Assembly (NCBI RefSeq): GCF_047511655.1
Contig: NC_133395.1
Coordinates: forward strand, 69,783,910-69,847,909
Source of the DNA: Castor canadensis
Lineage: Eukaryota > Chordata > Mammalia > Rodentia > Castoridae
Reading direction: 5' to 3'
Length of the DNA stretch: 64,000 bases
Part shown: piece by piece, positions 10,129-22,000 of the stretch
Layout of the letters: every line of letters starts with the position of its first letter
Numbering within the stretch: position 1 is the stretch's first letter
Position numbers and translations under genes: made by a program
Notes under the pieces: model-generated
Databases searched by the model: none
Seen by the model: only the letters and a program-made list of their open reading frames with translations
What the model was told of the DNA's origin: nothing

Positions 10129-13083
10129 GTTTTATATCTTGCCTGAATTCTACTCTTGCCTGAATACAAGAATTGAGATAGCTGTGATGACTTTCTGGTA
10201 ATGATGGCTCGGGCCATGATTCTTATCTGAGATATGAATCCTCTTCCAAGCATACTGATTTTGCCAGAGTTAATTTCCTTATGGTTATATGACTGAGATC
10301 CCTATTTTCTTTCTGGTTGTGGACTGGGATTACGCTCAGCTTCTATAGCTAAACACATTTCTTTTCTTGTGTAGTCCTTACAGACAGTTCCCAAAATGGC
10401 TATTCACTTTCCTCTAAACCAGCAGAAAAGCATTTTGTTGAAGCTTTGAGTTTCTCAAGCTTGTGTCTGTGACCTCTGAAACGTCTTTAAAATGGCTCAC
10501 CAATTAAGTCATACCCACCCACACTCAATTAGGATGGGATTACAATGAATGAATACACAAGGACACGGAAATATTGAGAGTCATTTTAGAATTTTTCCTT
10601 CCATTAGCTCTTATGTTTATTTTTTTTAGAATCTTCTGTTGGGTTTATCCTGTTGTTTTCTTTCAAACTTCTGAAATGAAACAGTTCGTTGGATTTTTAA
10701 GAATCCATTATTTCTCTTTTGATTAGTGTGTCACTAAAAAAATATTTGAAATAAATCTATTAAATATATAGGTTTTAAATGATATCAGTATTTGGAAATT
10801 TGTTAATTTTTTTCTATTTTCTTTTTATAATTCTGTCAGTTCTTGCCTTTTGATTACTTATCTCTTTTATCATGATATGAGTCCTCCTTATTCCTAGAAA
10901 TTTTTACTTGAATATGCTTATCTGAACTGCTAGTATCTGTGGTAAAATTTTCCATCCTTATATTTTGTTTTATTTTATCACTATATTTTAGATATATCTC
11001 TTACCAGCAACATATGGCTGGATTTCAAAAATTAAGTCTAGCAACTTTGTCTGTTAATTGATGCTTTTTGCACAATTATATTGTTGTAATTATAAACATA
11101 TTGGGCTTCTTGCAGACAATTCTTTTGTGCTTTATAATTGTTATACCTGTTCTATATTTCTTTCACTTTCCTTGTGCATCTTATTTTATGTTATTTTTTT
11201 AACCCTATTTTTTTCTCTATGATTTTGGAAATTACACACCCAATATTTAATTTTTTAAATGATTGCCCTAGATGTTTAAGCATTCAAGTTTAACTTGTTA
11301 ATATGTAAAGTTAGTATTTTTATTCTCCTTCCTCACTTAGAACATTTAAAGTTTTAGCTACCTCTGACAACATATGCTATCTTAAATTTTGGTTCTATCT
11401 TCCACATTATTATTTTTAAACACTTAGTGTTATTAACTCCACATTATTATTTTTAAACACTTAGTGTTATCTCTTCCTTGCTGTTCATTTTTTTGCCATC
11501 TGAATGCATTTTCTTATTCTAGAAATACATTTTTTAAAGAATTTCCTTATGAGAGAATTTATAGGAATTAAGCCTTTTCAGTTCTATGTTCTTTACAAAA
11601 TAGCTTTAGGTCAACCTCATTCTTGAGAATAATTTTCTTTGGTACACAGTTCTAAGTTGATTATTTTTCTCTTAGAATGTTGAGGACAAGATTTCACTGT
11701 TCTCTGCTTCCATTGCATTCATTTTTAAATCAGCATATACATTACGTACAGTAGAAATGGTCCATGAAGTCTCTGTTAACACTGACTTAGTGAATCCTGA
11801 TCCACTATGTCCAGAGAAAATGCAGGGTTAGGTTTCTGCTAGCTTCTGATCACAACATTTTCATCATCTGATCAGTATGTAATGTTGTCTCGTGTATTTT
11901 CTGTTTAAAGACACTTTGTTTAATATACTTTGCTCATTATAACGTTGACCTCATGGTCAACAGCACTACAACTCACGCTTTGTGGAAGGAAGTGTCCCTA
12001 ACACGTGTACCTTCTCTGTAAGGCACAGCTCTGCAATTTTGGGTGTCTTTCCAAACAGTTCTTCAGCACTAAGCTGGGAGGAGGGTGCACATTTTAAATA
12101 GCAAAATCACCAGCAAAACCCACAAAATAGGAGAAATGTGGCATTACATAGACTGTAAAAAAGGACATATGTTTACAGAGCTGAAACAAAAAGGCAGAGA
12201 TTTGTCTTGTTCAACCTTAGCTGGGAATGTGTGTGTTGAGTAACTTAAATATTTTTCACTTCAGACATGACTTGAATGGCCATAAAAGTGAGACAAATAT
12301 TGTTTAGGGTTTTCTAATAAGTTTTAGCAAGTAAGTGAAGTTGTGAATGCAGAATCCATGAATTATAAGGATTGAGAGTAACTGGTCCTTTTTCTTTTCA
12401 AGTCATCTTTTCAGCCTTAATGCTTTGCACTTTCACTGTAATTGTTTATATGTGAAATTCATTTATTTAGGTTCTTGACACTTAATGTACATCATAAATC
12501 TGGGGTCTAATAGGTCCCATTATTTCTTAAAAATGCTTAGCTATTTCTTCTTCAAGTTTTCCCTATCTCATTCTCTCTCCCTTCTCTTCCTGGGACTATT
12601 TAGATGTATTTTTGAACTATTCATTATTTATGACTCTTAACTATTCAGTATCTTCCATCTCTTTGGCTTTCTGTGGTACACTAAGGATTAATTCTCTGGG
12701 TCTCAGTTCTAATGTGCTAAGTATCTTTTCGGCTGTAGCAAATCTGCAGATGAAGATTGTTCAGATTTTAGTTTGGGTTATTTTATCTTAATTTTTATCC
12801 TTTCTATTTCCTTGAGCATATTACATGCATATAAAACATACATGTATTTTTATCTTGTGTCTCATAATATCACTACCAGAAGTCATTTCAATTCTGATTT
12901 AATTTTTGTTTTTTTTTTTAGTTCACATTCATGATGCTTTCTTTACTCATCTATTTTGTGTGTTCTTATTTCCTTTTTTTTAACCATTAACCTATATTCC
13001 TTGGAAATTTATTAGTGGCAATTTTTGAGGCCTGGGTTGAAGATATGTTTCCTCAGTGAGGATTAGTTCATTTTTCCTTTAGT
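10129..13083. other. Intergenic, AT-rich, probably old LINE relics
   Basis: No gene. Parts of 10600-11740 and 12520-13080 resemble a very old antisense L1/HAL1-type sequence. The segment 11740-12300 looks different and may be an old DNA transposon or other repeat I cannot name. Assignment is from general appearance only. Confidence 0.35.
11401..11470 (+). repeat. Short tandem duplication (33 bp, 37-bp period)
   Basis: The block at 11401-11433 (tccacattattattttt...) recurs unchanged at 11438-11470 with a 4-bp spacer. Confidence 0.9.
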
Positions 13084-13099
13084 CCCTGCAGATCATTTT
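13084..13099 (+). repeat. Left target-site duplication of the L1 at 13100-15886
   Basis: ccctgcagatcatttt, matching 15887-15902 at 15 of 16 bases. The right copy continues into AAA, giving the TTTT/AA nick site expected for L1 endonuclease on the + strand. Confidence 0.8.
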
Positions 13100-13376
13100 A
13101 TGTTTTTTTAATTTTTTTAATGATTTACTATTTATTTGTGTATTCCCTTAATCCAGTCAAATTGACATGTAAATTAACCATTACAGAGTTTGATTGGGAT
13201 TGCATTGCAGCTACATGCTAGTTATTAATTGCCTGAGCCTCATAACATAGATGAACAAATTGAAGCTCAGAGAGCCATGGAAATTAGAATTCTAGAACTG
13301 GAAAAGACATTGTACAAATTGTAGTTTTCTGTAGTGAGTGTCTAACTATATTACACATTGGAATCACTTGGGGATC
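13100..13376 (-). mobile_element. Putative 3'-transduced segment of the L1
   Basis: A degraded T-tract (13103-13118) abuts the left duplication. In antisense an AATAAA signal (TTTATT at 13131-13136) lies 13 nt upstream of it. The segment 13119-13376 is not L1; it includes a MIR-like piece near 13230-13280. It sits between the terminal tail and the L1's own T-run at 13377-13387, which is the arrangement produced when an L1 transcript reads through into its flank. Confidence 0.7.
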
Positions 13377-15886
13377 TTTTTTTTTTTATTATTCAGCTTA
13401 TTTTTATTTTTTTTTTCTCTTTTTTTTTTTAAATTTTATTATTCATATGTGCATACAAGGCTTGGGTCATTTCTCCCCCATGCCCCCACCCCCTCCCTTA
13501 CCACCCACTCCGCCCCCTCCCTTTCTCCCCCAACCCCTCAATACCCAGCAGAAACTATTTTCCCCTTATTTCTAATTTTGTTGTAGACAGAGTATAAGCA
13601 ATAATAGGAAGGAACAAGGGTTTTTGCTGGTTGAGATAAGGATAGCTATACAGGGCATTGACTCACATTGATTTCCTGTGCGTGGGTGTTACCTTCTAGG
13701 TTAATTCTTTTTGATCTCACCTTTTCTCTAGTTCCTGGTCCCCTTTTCCTATTGGCCTCAGTTGCTTTTAAGGTATCTGCTTTAGTTTCTCTGCGTTAAG
13801 GGCAACAAATGCTAGCTAGTTTTTTAGGTGTCTTACCTATCCTCACCCCTCCTTGTGTGATTTCACTTTTATCATGTGCTCAAAGTCCAATGCCATTGTT
13901 GTGTTTGCCCTAGATCTAATGTCCACATATGAGGGAGAACATACGATTTTTGGTCTTTTGAGCCAGCTAACCTCACTCAGAATGATGTTCTCCAATTCCA
14001 TCCATTTACCAGCGAATGATAACATTTCGTTCTTCTTCATGGCTGCATAAAATTCCATCGTGTATAGATACCACATTTTCTTAATCCATTCGTCAGTGGT
14101 GGGGCATCTTGGCTGTTTCCATAACTTGGCTATTGTGAATAGTGCTGCAATAAACATGGGTGTGCAGGTGCCTCTGGAGTAACCTGTGTCACAGTCTTTT
14201 GGGTATATCCCCAAGAGTGGTATTACTGGATCAAATGGTAGATCAATGTCTAGCTTTTTAAGTAGCCTCCAAATTTTTTTCCAGAGTGGTTGTACCAGTT
14301 TACATTCCCACCAACAGTGTAAGAGGGTTCCTTTTTCCCCGCATCCTCGCCAACACCTGTTGTTGGTGGTGTTGCTGATGATGGCTATTCTAACAGGGGT
14401 GAGGTGGAATCTTAGTGTGGTTTTAATTTGCATTTCCTTTATTGCTAGAGATGGTGAGCATTTTTTCATGTGTTTTTTGGCCATTTGAATTTCTTCTTTT
14501 GAGAAAGTTCTGTTTAGTTCACTTGCCCATTTCTTTATTGGTTCATTCGTTTTGGGAGAATTTAGTTTTTTAAATTCCCTATGTATTCTGGTTATCAGTC
14601 CTTTGTCTGATGTATAGTTGGCAAATATTTTCTCCCACTCTGTGGGTGTTCTCTTCAGTTTAGAGACCATTTCTTTTGATGAACAGAAGCTTTTTAGTTT
14701 TATGAGGTCCCATATTTTGAGTTAATCTTGGTATTGGGTGATATACATGGATCTAGTTTCAGTTTTTTGCAGACTGCTAACCAGTTTCCCCAGCAGTTTT
14801 TTTGAAGAGGCTGCTATTTCTCCATCGTATATTTTTAGCTCCTTTGTCAAAGACAAGTTGGTTATAGTTTTGTGGCTTCATATCTGGGTCCTCTATTCTG
14901 TTCCACTGGTCTTCATGTCTGTTTTTGTGCCAGTACCATGCTGTTTTTATTGCTATTGCTTTGTAATATATGTTGAAGTCAGGTATTGTGATACCTCCTG
15001 CATTGTTCTTTTGACTGAGTATTGCCTTGGCTATTTGTGGCTTCCTGTGTTTCCATATAAATTTCACGGTAGATTTTTCGATCTCCTTAATGAATGTCAA
15101 TGGAATTTTGATGGGAATTACATTAAACATGTAGATTACTTTAGGGAATATCGACATTTTTACTATGTTGATTCTACCAATCCATGAGCATGGGAGATCT
15201 CTCCACTTTCTATAGTCTTCCTCAATCTCTTTCTTCAGAAGTGTATAGTTTTCCTTGTAGAGGACTTTCACATCTTTTGTTAGGTTTACACCTAAGTGTT
15301 TGATTTTTTTTGAGGCTATTGTAAATGGAATTATTTTCATGTATTCTTTTTCAGTTTGCTCATTATTAGTGTATAGAAATGCTAATGATTTTTCTATGTT
15401 GATTTTATATCCTGCTACCTTGCTATAGCTATTGGTGATGTCTAGAAGCTTCTGAGTAGAGTTTTTTGGGTCTTTAAGGTATAGGTTCATGTCATCTGCA
15501 AATAGGGATATTTTGACAGTTTCTTTACCTATTTGTATTCCTTTTATTCCTTCTTCTTGCCTAATTGCTCTGGCTAGGAATTCCAGTACTATGTTGAATA
15601 GGAGTGGAGATAGTGGGCATCCTTGTCTGGTTCCTGATTTTAGAGGGAATGGTTTCAGTTTTTCTCGGTTAAGTATAATGCTGGCTGTAGGTTTGTCATA
15701 TATAGCTTTTATAATGTTGAGGTACTTTCCTTCTATTCCTAGTTTTCTTAGAGCTTTTATCATGAAAAGGTGTTGGATCTTATCAAAGGCTTTTTCTGCA
15801 TCTATTGAGATGATCAAGTGGTTTTTGTCTTTGCTTCTGTTAATGTGGTTTATTATGTTTATTGATTTTCGTATGTTGAACCACCC
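13377..15886 (-). mobile_element. Young 5'-truncated L1, antisense
   Basis: The 3' end is at 13377 (poly-T), with a C-rich 3' UTR at 13430-13842. ORF2 is read as two long open pieces: 13843-14670 (275 codons, the C-terminal Cys-rich region with the CWRGC motif) and 14777-15817 (346 codons, RT with LFADDM at about 15490-15505). A frame break with a probable small deletion at 14672-14775 separates them. Truncated inside RT at 15886. The long open frames suggest a recent insertion. Confidence 0.92.
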
Positions 15887-15902
15887 CCCTGCAGACCATT
15901 TT
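15887..15902 (+). repeat. Right target-site duplication of the L1
   Basis: ccctgcagaccatttt followed by aaacc; partner of 13084-13099. The first bases also match the L1 consensus at this point, so microhomology at the 5' junction is likely. Confidence 0.8.
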
Positions 15903-17374
15903 AAACCTAACTGAGAACTTACAAGTTTGGAGAGGTCACCAAGATAGTATGAATTTAGCCTATGAACCTACACGAGGCCCAGCTTGTATATCTAAATTCT
16001 TGGGAATATTTTCCTCCTTTACCTAATACCACATTTTGAGACAGCAGTTCTTTTCATGAGAGTATAGCCCTTTGAGGCTGAAGCTTTATGAACAGGGTTT
16101 CCTATTCAGTGTTTCACGAAGGGTGTACTCTAGGCTTTGTCTTCAGTCCTCCTACTGTAGAAGCTGTGCAAATGGAAGCTTGGAGCTCTCAGGGGAAAAC
16201 CTTATCCAGTTTTGTTCCTTCATCTGGAAAAATATATATGTATATATGCAGTTCTATTATTTGGCTTTATAGTTTATTAGTATCAAAAAGAGGAGGACAA
16301 GTTTTCAAGTTGTCATGAGCACACACACTGGATTGGCACTTGAAAGCTCCAAACAGTAGGAGAAAGATAAAGAAGATGTTTTGCTCCATGTGCAAGGTTT
16401 TTAAAAATGATTTTCTTTTCAAACTACTTAAGCATATTCATTGTAATAGGGTGTTAACTTACAGGTCCATAAAGAAAAGGGCAACGATGTCTTACCACTA
16501 TTCCCTAAGAAACCAGTACTTGTACTTTCAGATATGTATTTATCTTTAACTTTATAAGCTCACATGATCACTTTTTAATTATGGGTTTTTTTTTTTTGGG
16601 CGGTGCCAGAGTTTGAACTCAGGGCTTTATGCTTGCTAGGCATGAGCCACTCTACCAGCCCAAGGTCACACATCACAGAGAAACAGATACACATTATAGG
16701 TTTTCTTTATTTTCATTTCCAAATAAGATCATACTTTAAGTGTTTCTATGGTTTGTCTTTTCATGTAACAGCACTCATATTCATTCTCCTATGTCAATAT
16801 ATGTAGCCTAATTCATATCGATAGTAACACAATATTCTGTAGAATGTATATATACACCATTATATTCAACCACTTCCCCATTTATAAGTAGTTTCCTCCC
16901 ACCCCACCCCACCCCCAGATTTTTACCACTGAGTATAGGGGAAGACAACAATTGCCATCCTTATACACAAATGCTTACATACTGGTGCTTTTATTCTTAT
17001 AGGATAGATTCTACTGGATACAAGACTCTACTTATTTACAATTTGCTTTCCAAAAAAGAATCTACATGTTGTGTGAGAATCCCAATACATGTTATCAGTC
17101 TGCAGTAGATGTCAAACTGATGTGCGAAAACACATCTCATTTTTGTCCTGTTTACATTGACCTGAACTTTGAGTAAGGTTGAGTGGGTGCTGCCGTGTAC
17201 TCAGCCCCACATTAGCCCTAAATTGTGCTTCCTTACAGTCAGTCTTCTCCCAAGTCTAGTCCCTATGACCACTGATTTTTTTCTTTGCCTTTCATGGAAT
17301 TTTATATAAATGAAATTATGAGGTATCATATCTTTTGGGCCTGTCTTCTTTCAGTTAACATTATGCTTTTATCT
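15903..17374. other. Intergenic with old L1 relic and one SINE
   Basis: No gene. An antisense ID-like SINE lies at about 16585-16661. The stretch 16690-17040 resembles an ancient antisense L1 ORF2 3' region (compare 36180-36340). The rest is unassigned. Confidence 0.45.
16585..16661 (-). repeat. ID-like SINE
   Basis: A T-run, then ggtgccagagtttgaactc, a gcttgctagg box and ccactctaccagcc, read in antisense. Confidence 0.75.
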
Positions 17375-17700
17375 AGGTGCTGGTGGCTCATGCCTGTAAT
17401 CCAAACTACTTGGGAAACTGAGATCAGGTGGTTCCAGGCCAGCCTGACAACAACAACAACAAAAAGTTTTTGAGACCCTATCTAGACAGATAAAAGCTGG
17501 GCATGGTGGCCTGCACCTGTCATCCAACCAACATGGGAAGCTTAAAATAGGAGGATTGTGGTCCAGGCTGGCCTGGGCAAAAAGCGAGACTCTATCTCCA
17601 AAATAACCAAAGCAAAAAGGACTAGAGGCATGGCTCAAATAATAGAATTCCTGCCTAGCAAGTATGAAGCCCTGAATTCAAACTCCAATACTGCCAAAAT
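17375..17700 (+). repeat. Composite SINE: B1-like + B1-like + ID-like
   Basis: Monomer 1 (17375-17480: gctggtggctcatgcctgta...gagaccctatct), monomer 2 (17487-17605: gctgggcatggtggcctgca...gagactctatctcc) and an ID-like tail (17610-17690: ggcatggctcaaataatag...gccctgaattcaaactcc), all in one orientation. The A-rich linkers are preserved. Confidence 0.85.
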
Positions 17701-18002
17701 GAAACAAAACAAACCATAATGCTTTAACTTGATGCTCAATATCCATTCCAAGTCATGTATCATGTAGTTACATTTGTCCATTTCAAATATAGCTGGACAG
17801 TGTTCCATTGTCTGAACATTCCACAATACGTTTATCCATTCACCACTAATGTCCATTTGAGTAGTGTTCAGCTAATATGAATCAAATTGCCTTGAAAATT
17901 TGAAGGTCAATCTTTGCGTAAATATGTTTTTATTTCTCTTGGGTACCTGCCTAGGAATGAGATTGCTGGGTGACAGAGTTGTTTCTTGTTTAAGAAACTG
18001 GC
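17701..18002 (-). repeat. Probable ancient L1 relic
   Basis: Contains phrases typical of the antisense late ORF2 of old L1 (gtttatccattcacca, gattgctgggtgacagag). It appears to continue at about 18240-18560 after the SINE. No coding frame. Confidence 0.5.
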
Positions 18003-18237
18003 AATGCCAGGCACTGGTGTCTCATACCTGTAATCCTGGCTACTTGGGAGGCTGAAATGAGGAAGACAGGGATTCAAGGCCAGCTCTGGTAATAGCTGAT
18101 AAGACCCTCATCTCCACAATAACCAGAGTAAAATGGACTGGAGGGATAGCACAAGTGCCTGCTTTGCAAGCATAAAGCCCTGAGTTCAAATCCAAGTTCC
18201 ACCAGAGAGAGAGAGAGAGAGAGAGAAGAGAGAGAAA
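18003..18237 (+). repeat. Composite SINE: B1-like + ID-like, with (GA)n tail
   Basis: B1-like part at 18003-18120, ID-like part at 18130-18205 (aagtgcctgctttgcaagc, gccctgagttcaaatcc), then about 32 bp of GA repeat in place of poly(A). Confidence 0.85.
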
Positions 18238-18867
18238 CTGGCAAATTACTTTTCAGTGTGACTGTATCATGATGCATTACCACCCTGTCCATGGTGAGTT
18301 GCAGCTGCTACAGTCCTCCCTACAGTCCTCCCTGCAATCCTCCCTCTTCTATCGTTGGTCTTGCTATTAGTCATTCTACTGGGTGGGTGATGGTCCCTCA
18401 CTGTGGCTTTGTTTTGCATTTTCCCTGTGACTAATGATGTTGCGCATTCTTGGGCCTTCTTTGGTGGTATGTCTAATCAAATATTTCCTCTCCTTTTTTA
18501 TTGTTATTATTGAGCTGTTTTCTTTATTCTGTAAACAAATCTTTCCTCAGACATGCTTTTAGAAATGTGTTCTGATCTTTGGGTAGCTCTTCACCTTTTT
18601 CTTCTTTGATTTTTGAGACAGGATCTCACTATCTTACCCTATCTCAGTTTCCCGAGTGCTAGGATTACAGACCTGGGCAACCACACCAGCTTTTTTTTTC
18701 TTAGCAGTGTCTTTCAAGAGCAAAAGTTTTGTAATGTCATGAAAACCAACTTAAGTATTGTTTATGTTTCATGTTTTTGTGTCTTATTTAAATAATCTTT
18801 GTATAGCCAAAAGGCACAAAGTTTTCTTCTTTTCCCTACATTTTGCTTGAGAAATTTTATATGTTAG
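18238..18867 (-). repeat. Old L1 relic with B1 fragment
   Basis: 18238-18560 resembles an antisense ancient L1. A B1 fragment (gagacaggatctcact...gattacagacctggg) lies at 18611-18690. A 12-bp unit (acagtcctccct type) is repeated three times at 18310-18345. Confidence 0.5.
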
Positions 18868-19066
18868 TTTTTTTTTTTCTTGCAGTACTGGGTCTTGAAC
18901 TCAGGACCTAAACCTTGAGTCACTCCACAGCCCTTTTTTGTGATTTTTTTTTTTTTCTGAGAATGGGTCTTGTAAACTATTTGCCCAGGCTGGCTTTGAA
19001 CCACAATCCTTCTGATCTCTGCCTCCTGAGTAGCTAGGATTACAGGCGTGAGCCACTGGGCCTGGT
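18868..19066 (-). repeat. Composite SINE (ID-like + B1-like), antisense
   Basis: In antisense order on +: T-run, ID-like box (tactgggtcttgaactcagg), second T-run, then a B1-like monomer (tgggtcttgtaaactatttg...gattacaggcgtgagcca). Confidence 0.85.
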
Positions 19067-22000
19067 TAGTATTAGTCTTTGTTTTAGATTTCATACATTG
19101 AATTGCTAATGAAAAAAAATTACAAAACATTATATACCTTAGCACTCTATCTTTTTTCTATTCAAAACTATATTTTCTTTTGTGTATATATACATGAAAA
19201 AGTTTATAAGAATACATATACACACTAGTTTTTCACTTAGACTATTATCAACAGTGAATAAGATAAGTCCTAGAGTACTAATACAACTTAAGTGACATCT
19301 TAAGTATTTGTACTCATAGATCCAGTGAATGTTCGTAGGAAATTGTAATTAACAAAGTAGTATATTTTCATGTATGTGCACCTTATATAATAAGGGGATT
19401 ATTGGTCGATTTAAGAAACTTCTAGAAGGAGGACGGTGGCTAAACAAAATTCTACTCAAATGAAATTTAGCAAAGCTGACTATTTTTGAGGCTAATTTTA
19501 GAATTCTTAAGTACAATTTTCATTATTTGAATGAACTACTCCATGCCTTGGTGCAGTAATAAAATATATAAATATACACTTTCAAATTATTGCTCTGAAT
19601 GATTATATCAAGAACAATCTGTAATTCTACACAATAACACTTTCCACTTGGAGATACCATATTTAATCCATGGGCTTAAAAAATTCCTTGGATTTTTGAA
19701 TACATCAGTAAATTCAGGCTTGTATTACAAGATAACCATACAGATAAATATCAACTTTAAGCTTCCCTCCTGCTTGCTGGTCTTTCCTGCTACCCTCTCC
19801 AATCCAGACCTGGATACAATTGTTTTTATTTCCCTGCCATTCTCCAATAGCCTCCAATAGAAGCCAGAAGAGCTAGAGGAGCTTTCAAACATGCAAATCT
19901 GTTTAAAATTCTTCAATGATTTCCGTTTCTTAGACCAAAGTCTGTATTCTGTAAGACTCTGAGCTCCAACCCCTGCCCACCTTCATAGCTGCCTCTCTCC
20001 ACTCTTCCCTGCCCAACTTGTGCTCCTTTTGTAGGCTGCTTCCCGCACAAAATCTTTGCTGGGCAATTGCTCCTGCTTAGAATAATGCTGTGCCCACTTA
20101 TTGCTTGTCTAACTTCAGGTTTCTGCTTGCATGCTACTTACTCGGGAAAGGGAAGCTCTTGCTAAAGCTTTTTGTGTTCTCTTGCTGCATAGTAAAACTT
20201 AAACAATTATTTGTGGATTTAATTTCAGACTCTCTATAATCTGTCCATGCCTGGGGACAGGTTTCTCATAGCTCTATCTCATGATCATGTTAGTCCTGCC
20301 TGGCACTGTGGATACACTTAAAAATTATTCATTGGATGGATGATGTCAAACACATGTGCTCTGTAGATACTTGTGATCTCAACATGGCATCAAAGTCAAG
20401 TGTATAATCCTAGATTTAAACATGTGAATTTTAGCTATCACTGAATCTGTAGCCATCACTGGAGAGACCATATTAACCTCTGAAGTTACCCAAGTGGCCA
20501 TCAATTTTCCACCTACACACAGTTGGTGACCATGGACCATGAGCTGATAGAGCTGGTTAGACCGTGTTCCTCTTGAAAGCTTTTATCAGAAACCAAGGAT
20601 GCTGATTTTGGTGTAGTGTTCATTGTACTGATGAGAAGCTAAACGGACCACTCATGTTCAAAGTGACCTAATTAGCATCCAAAAGGATCTCACTCAACAG
20701 GTTAGAAAGGGGGATCGAATAACAGCATGTAACTTAATAAAGAAAAATTCAGAGAGAGTAATAGACGTGGGCCCTCCAAATGTAATTGAGAAAATAAAAA
20801 TGAGAAAAATTTGGGGTTTCCCAAATGTAATTAAGAAAATACAAAATGAGGAAATTTAAGAGCAAGAAATGTGAAAAGCATAGAGATCCTAATTGACTGA
20901 CTTAGTCCATACCATGGCATGCTTGTCAACGATAATTTAGTGCTAGATTCCTTTCAGAGAAACAGTCTGTCAGTACCCACTGAAGTCAGAGAGCTGGCTT
21001 GGACAGACCACCCTTCCCCTGCCATCTCCACTTCTGAGAGGCAGATGTACAGGACATACTGACAGTCACACTGCTGTAGGGATTCCAAACCATGTCATAT
21101 GAGAAGCAATTGAAAGGCCAGGTTTTACTAGTTAATTAGGAATCCAATATGGAAGACTACCATGGAGCTGTCCAGCGAAAGGCAGGAGAGCTATTAGACT
21201 TGTTCTCTTCTTGCTTAATTAGAAGACCTGGTACCAACAGGAAAATTTCAAGAAAATGGATCTCAGTTGAATTTGGGGAGCTCTCCAGCAGGGGAGAGGA
21301 CTGTGTAGAGCTCCCCTTTACTATAGCTACACTTAGGAAAGGGAGAAAGGAGCTTTGGAAGCTGTCACTTTACAGAGGGCATATCAGGGCAGTAGGGACC
21401 CTTGTTCCTTTGTGCAGATCCAAAACCTGCACCTGGTAGTCTGGACCTCAGCATGTTTGAAATGCCAATCCAGAGATAAACAACCAGTTAAAGTAATTAC
21501 TTTTAAAAAGTATCTACTATGTCTAGAATTCCCTGATCTAGCCTAACTCTCAGAGGCATGATCTTACTTTTCTTTGCCATTTGTGCCGACTTTAGAAACA
21601 TCAGAGTAGAGGTTGAAAGACCACTTGTCATGGAAGGACTACAAGCAGCGGGTAAAAATCGGACAGCTGCTTCTAAGGTCCCTTATCATTGAGGTTCTGT
21701 GATTCCTGTAGAAGACAGAAAGTGCTCTGTGATTAAGAGAATTTGGTAAACGACAGGTAATGTCATAAAAAGACTTTCTCATTTTGGAAGAGATACAAAG
21801 GGTAATTAGAATAATGAGTATTCTATGAAACTGATTCTCATAATTGTGGCAGCCACTAAAAATGTACCACATCCTAAAGCAGAAGCACTGCATGCTCTTG
21901 ACCACTAAGGAGAGATTATGAATGGGCCAGAGTAAATTCTCCCCCTAGAGGAACTAATAGGAAGTGCATCTCTTCCAGCTAATATCCCTTATCCTGGAAT

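Noticed and set aside
13338..13586. 82-codon ORF on + and similar ones at 46807-47079 and 63226-63426
   Set aside because: They read the C-rich antisense L1 3' UTR; not genes.
21149..21439. 96-codon ORF upstream of DCLK1
   Set aside because: No domain, no splice context, no promoter; length is within chance for this much sequence.
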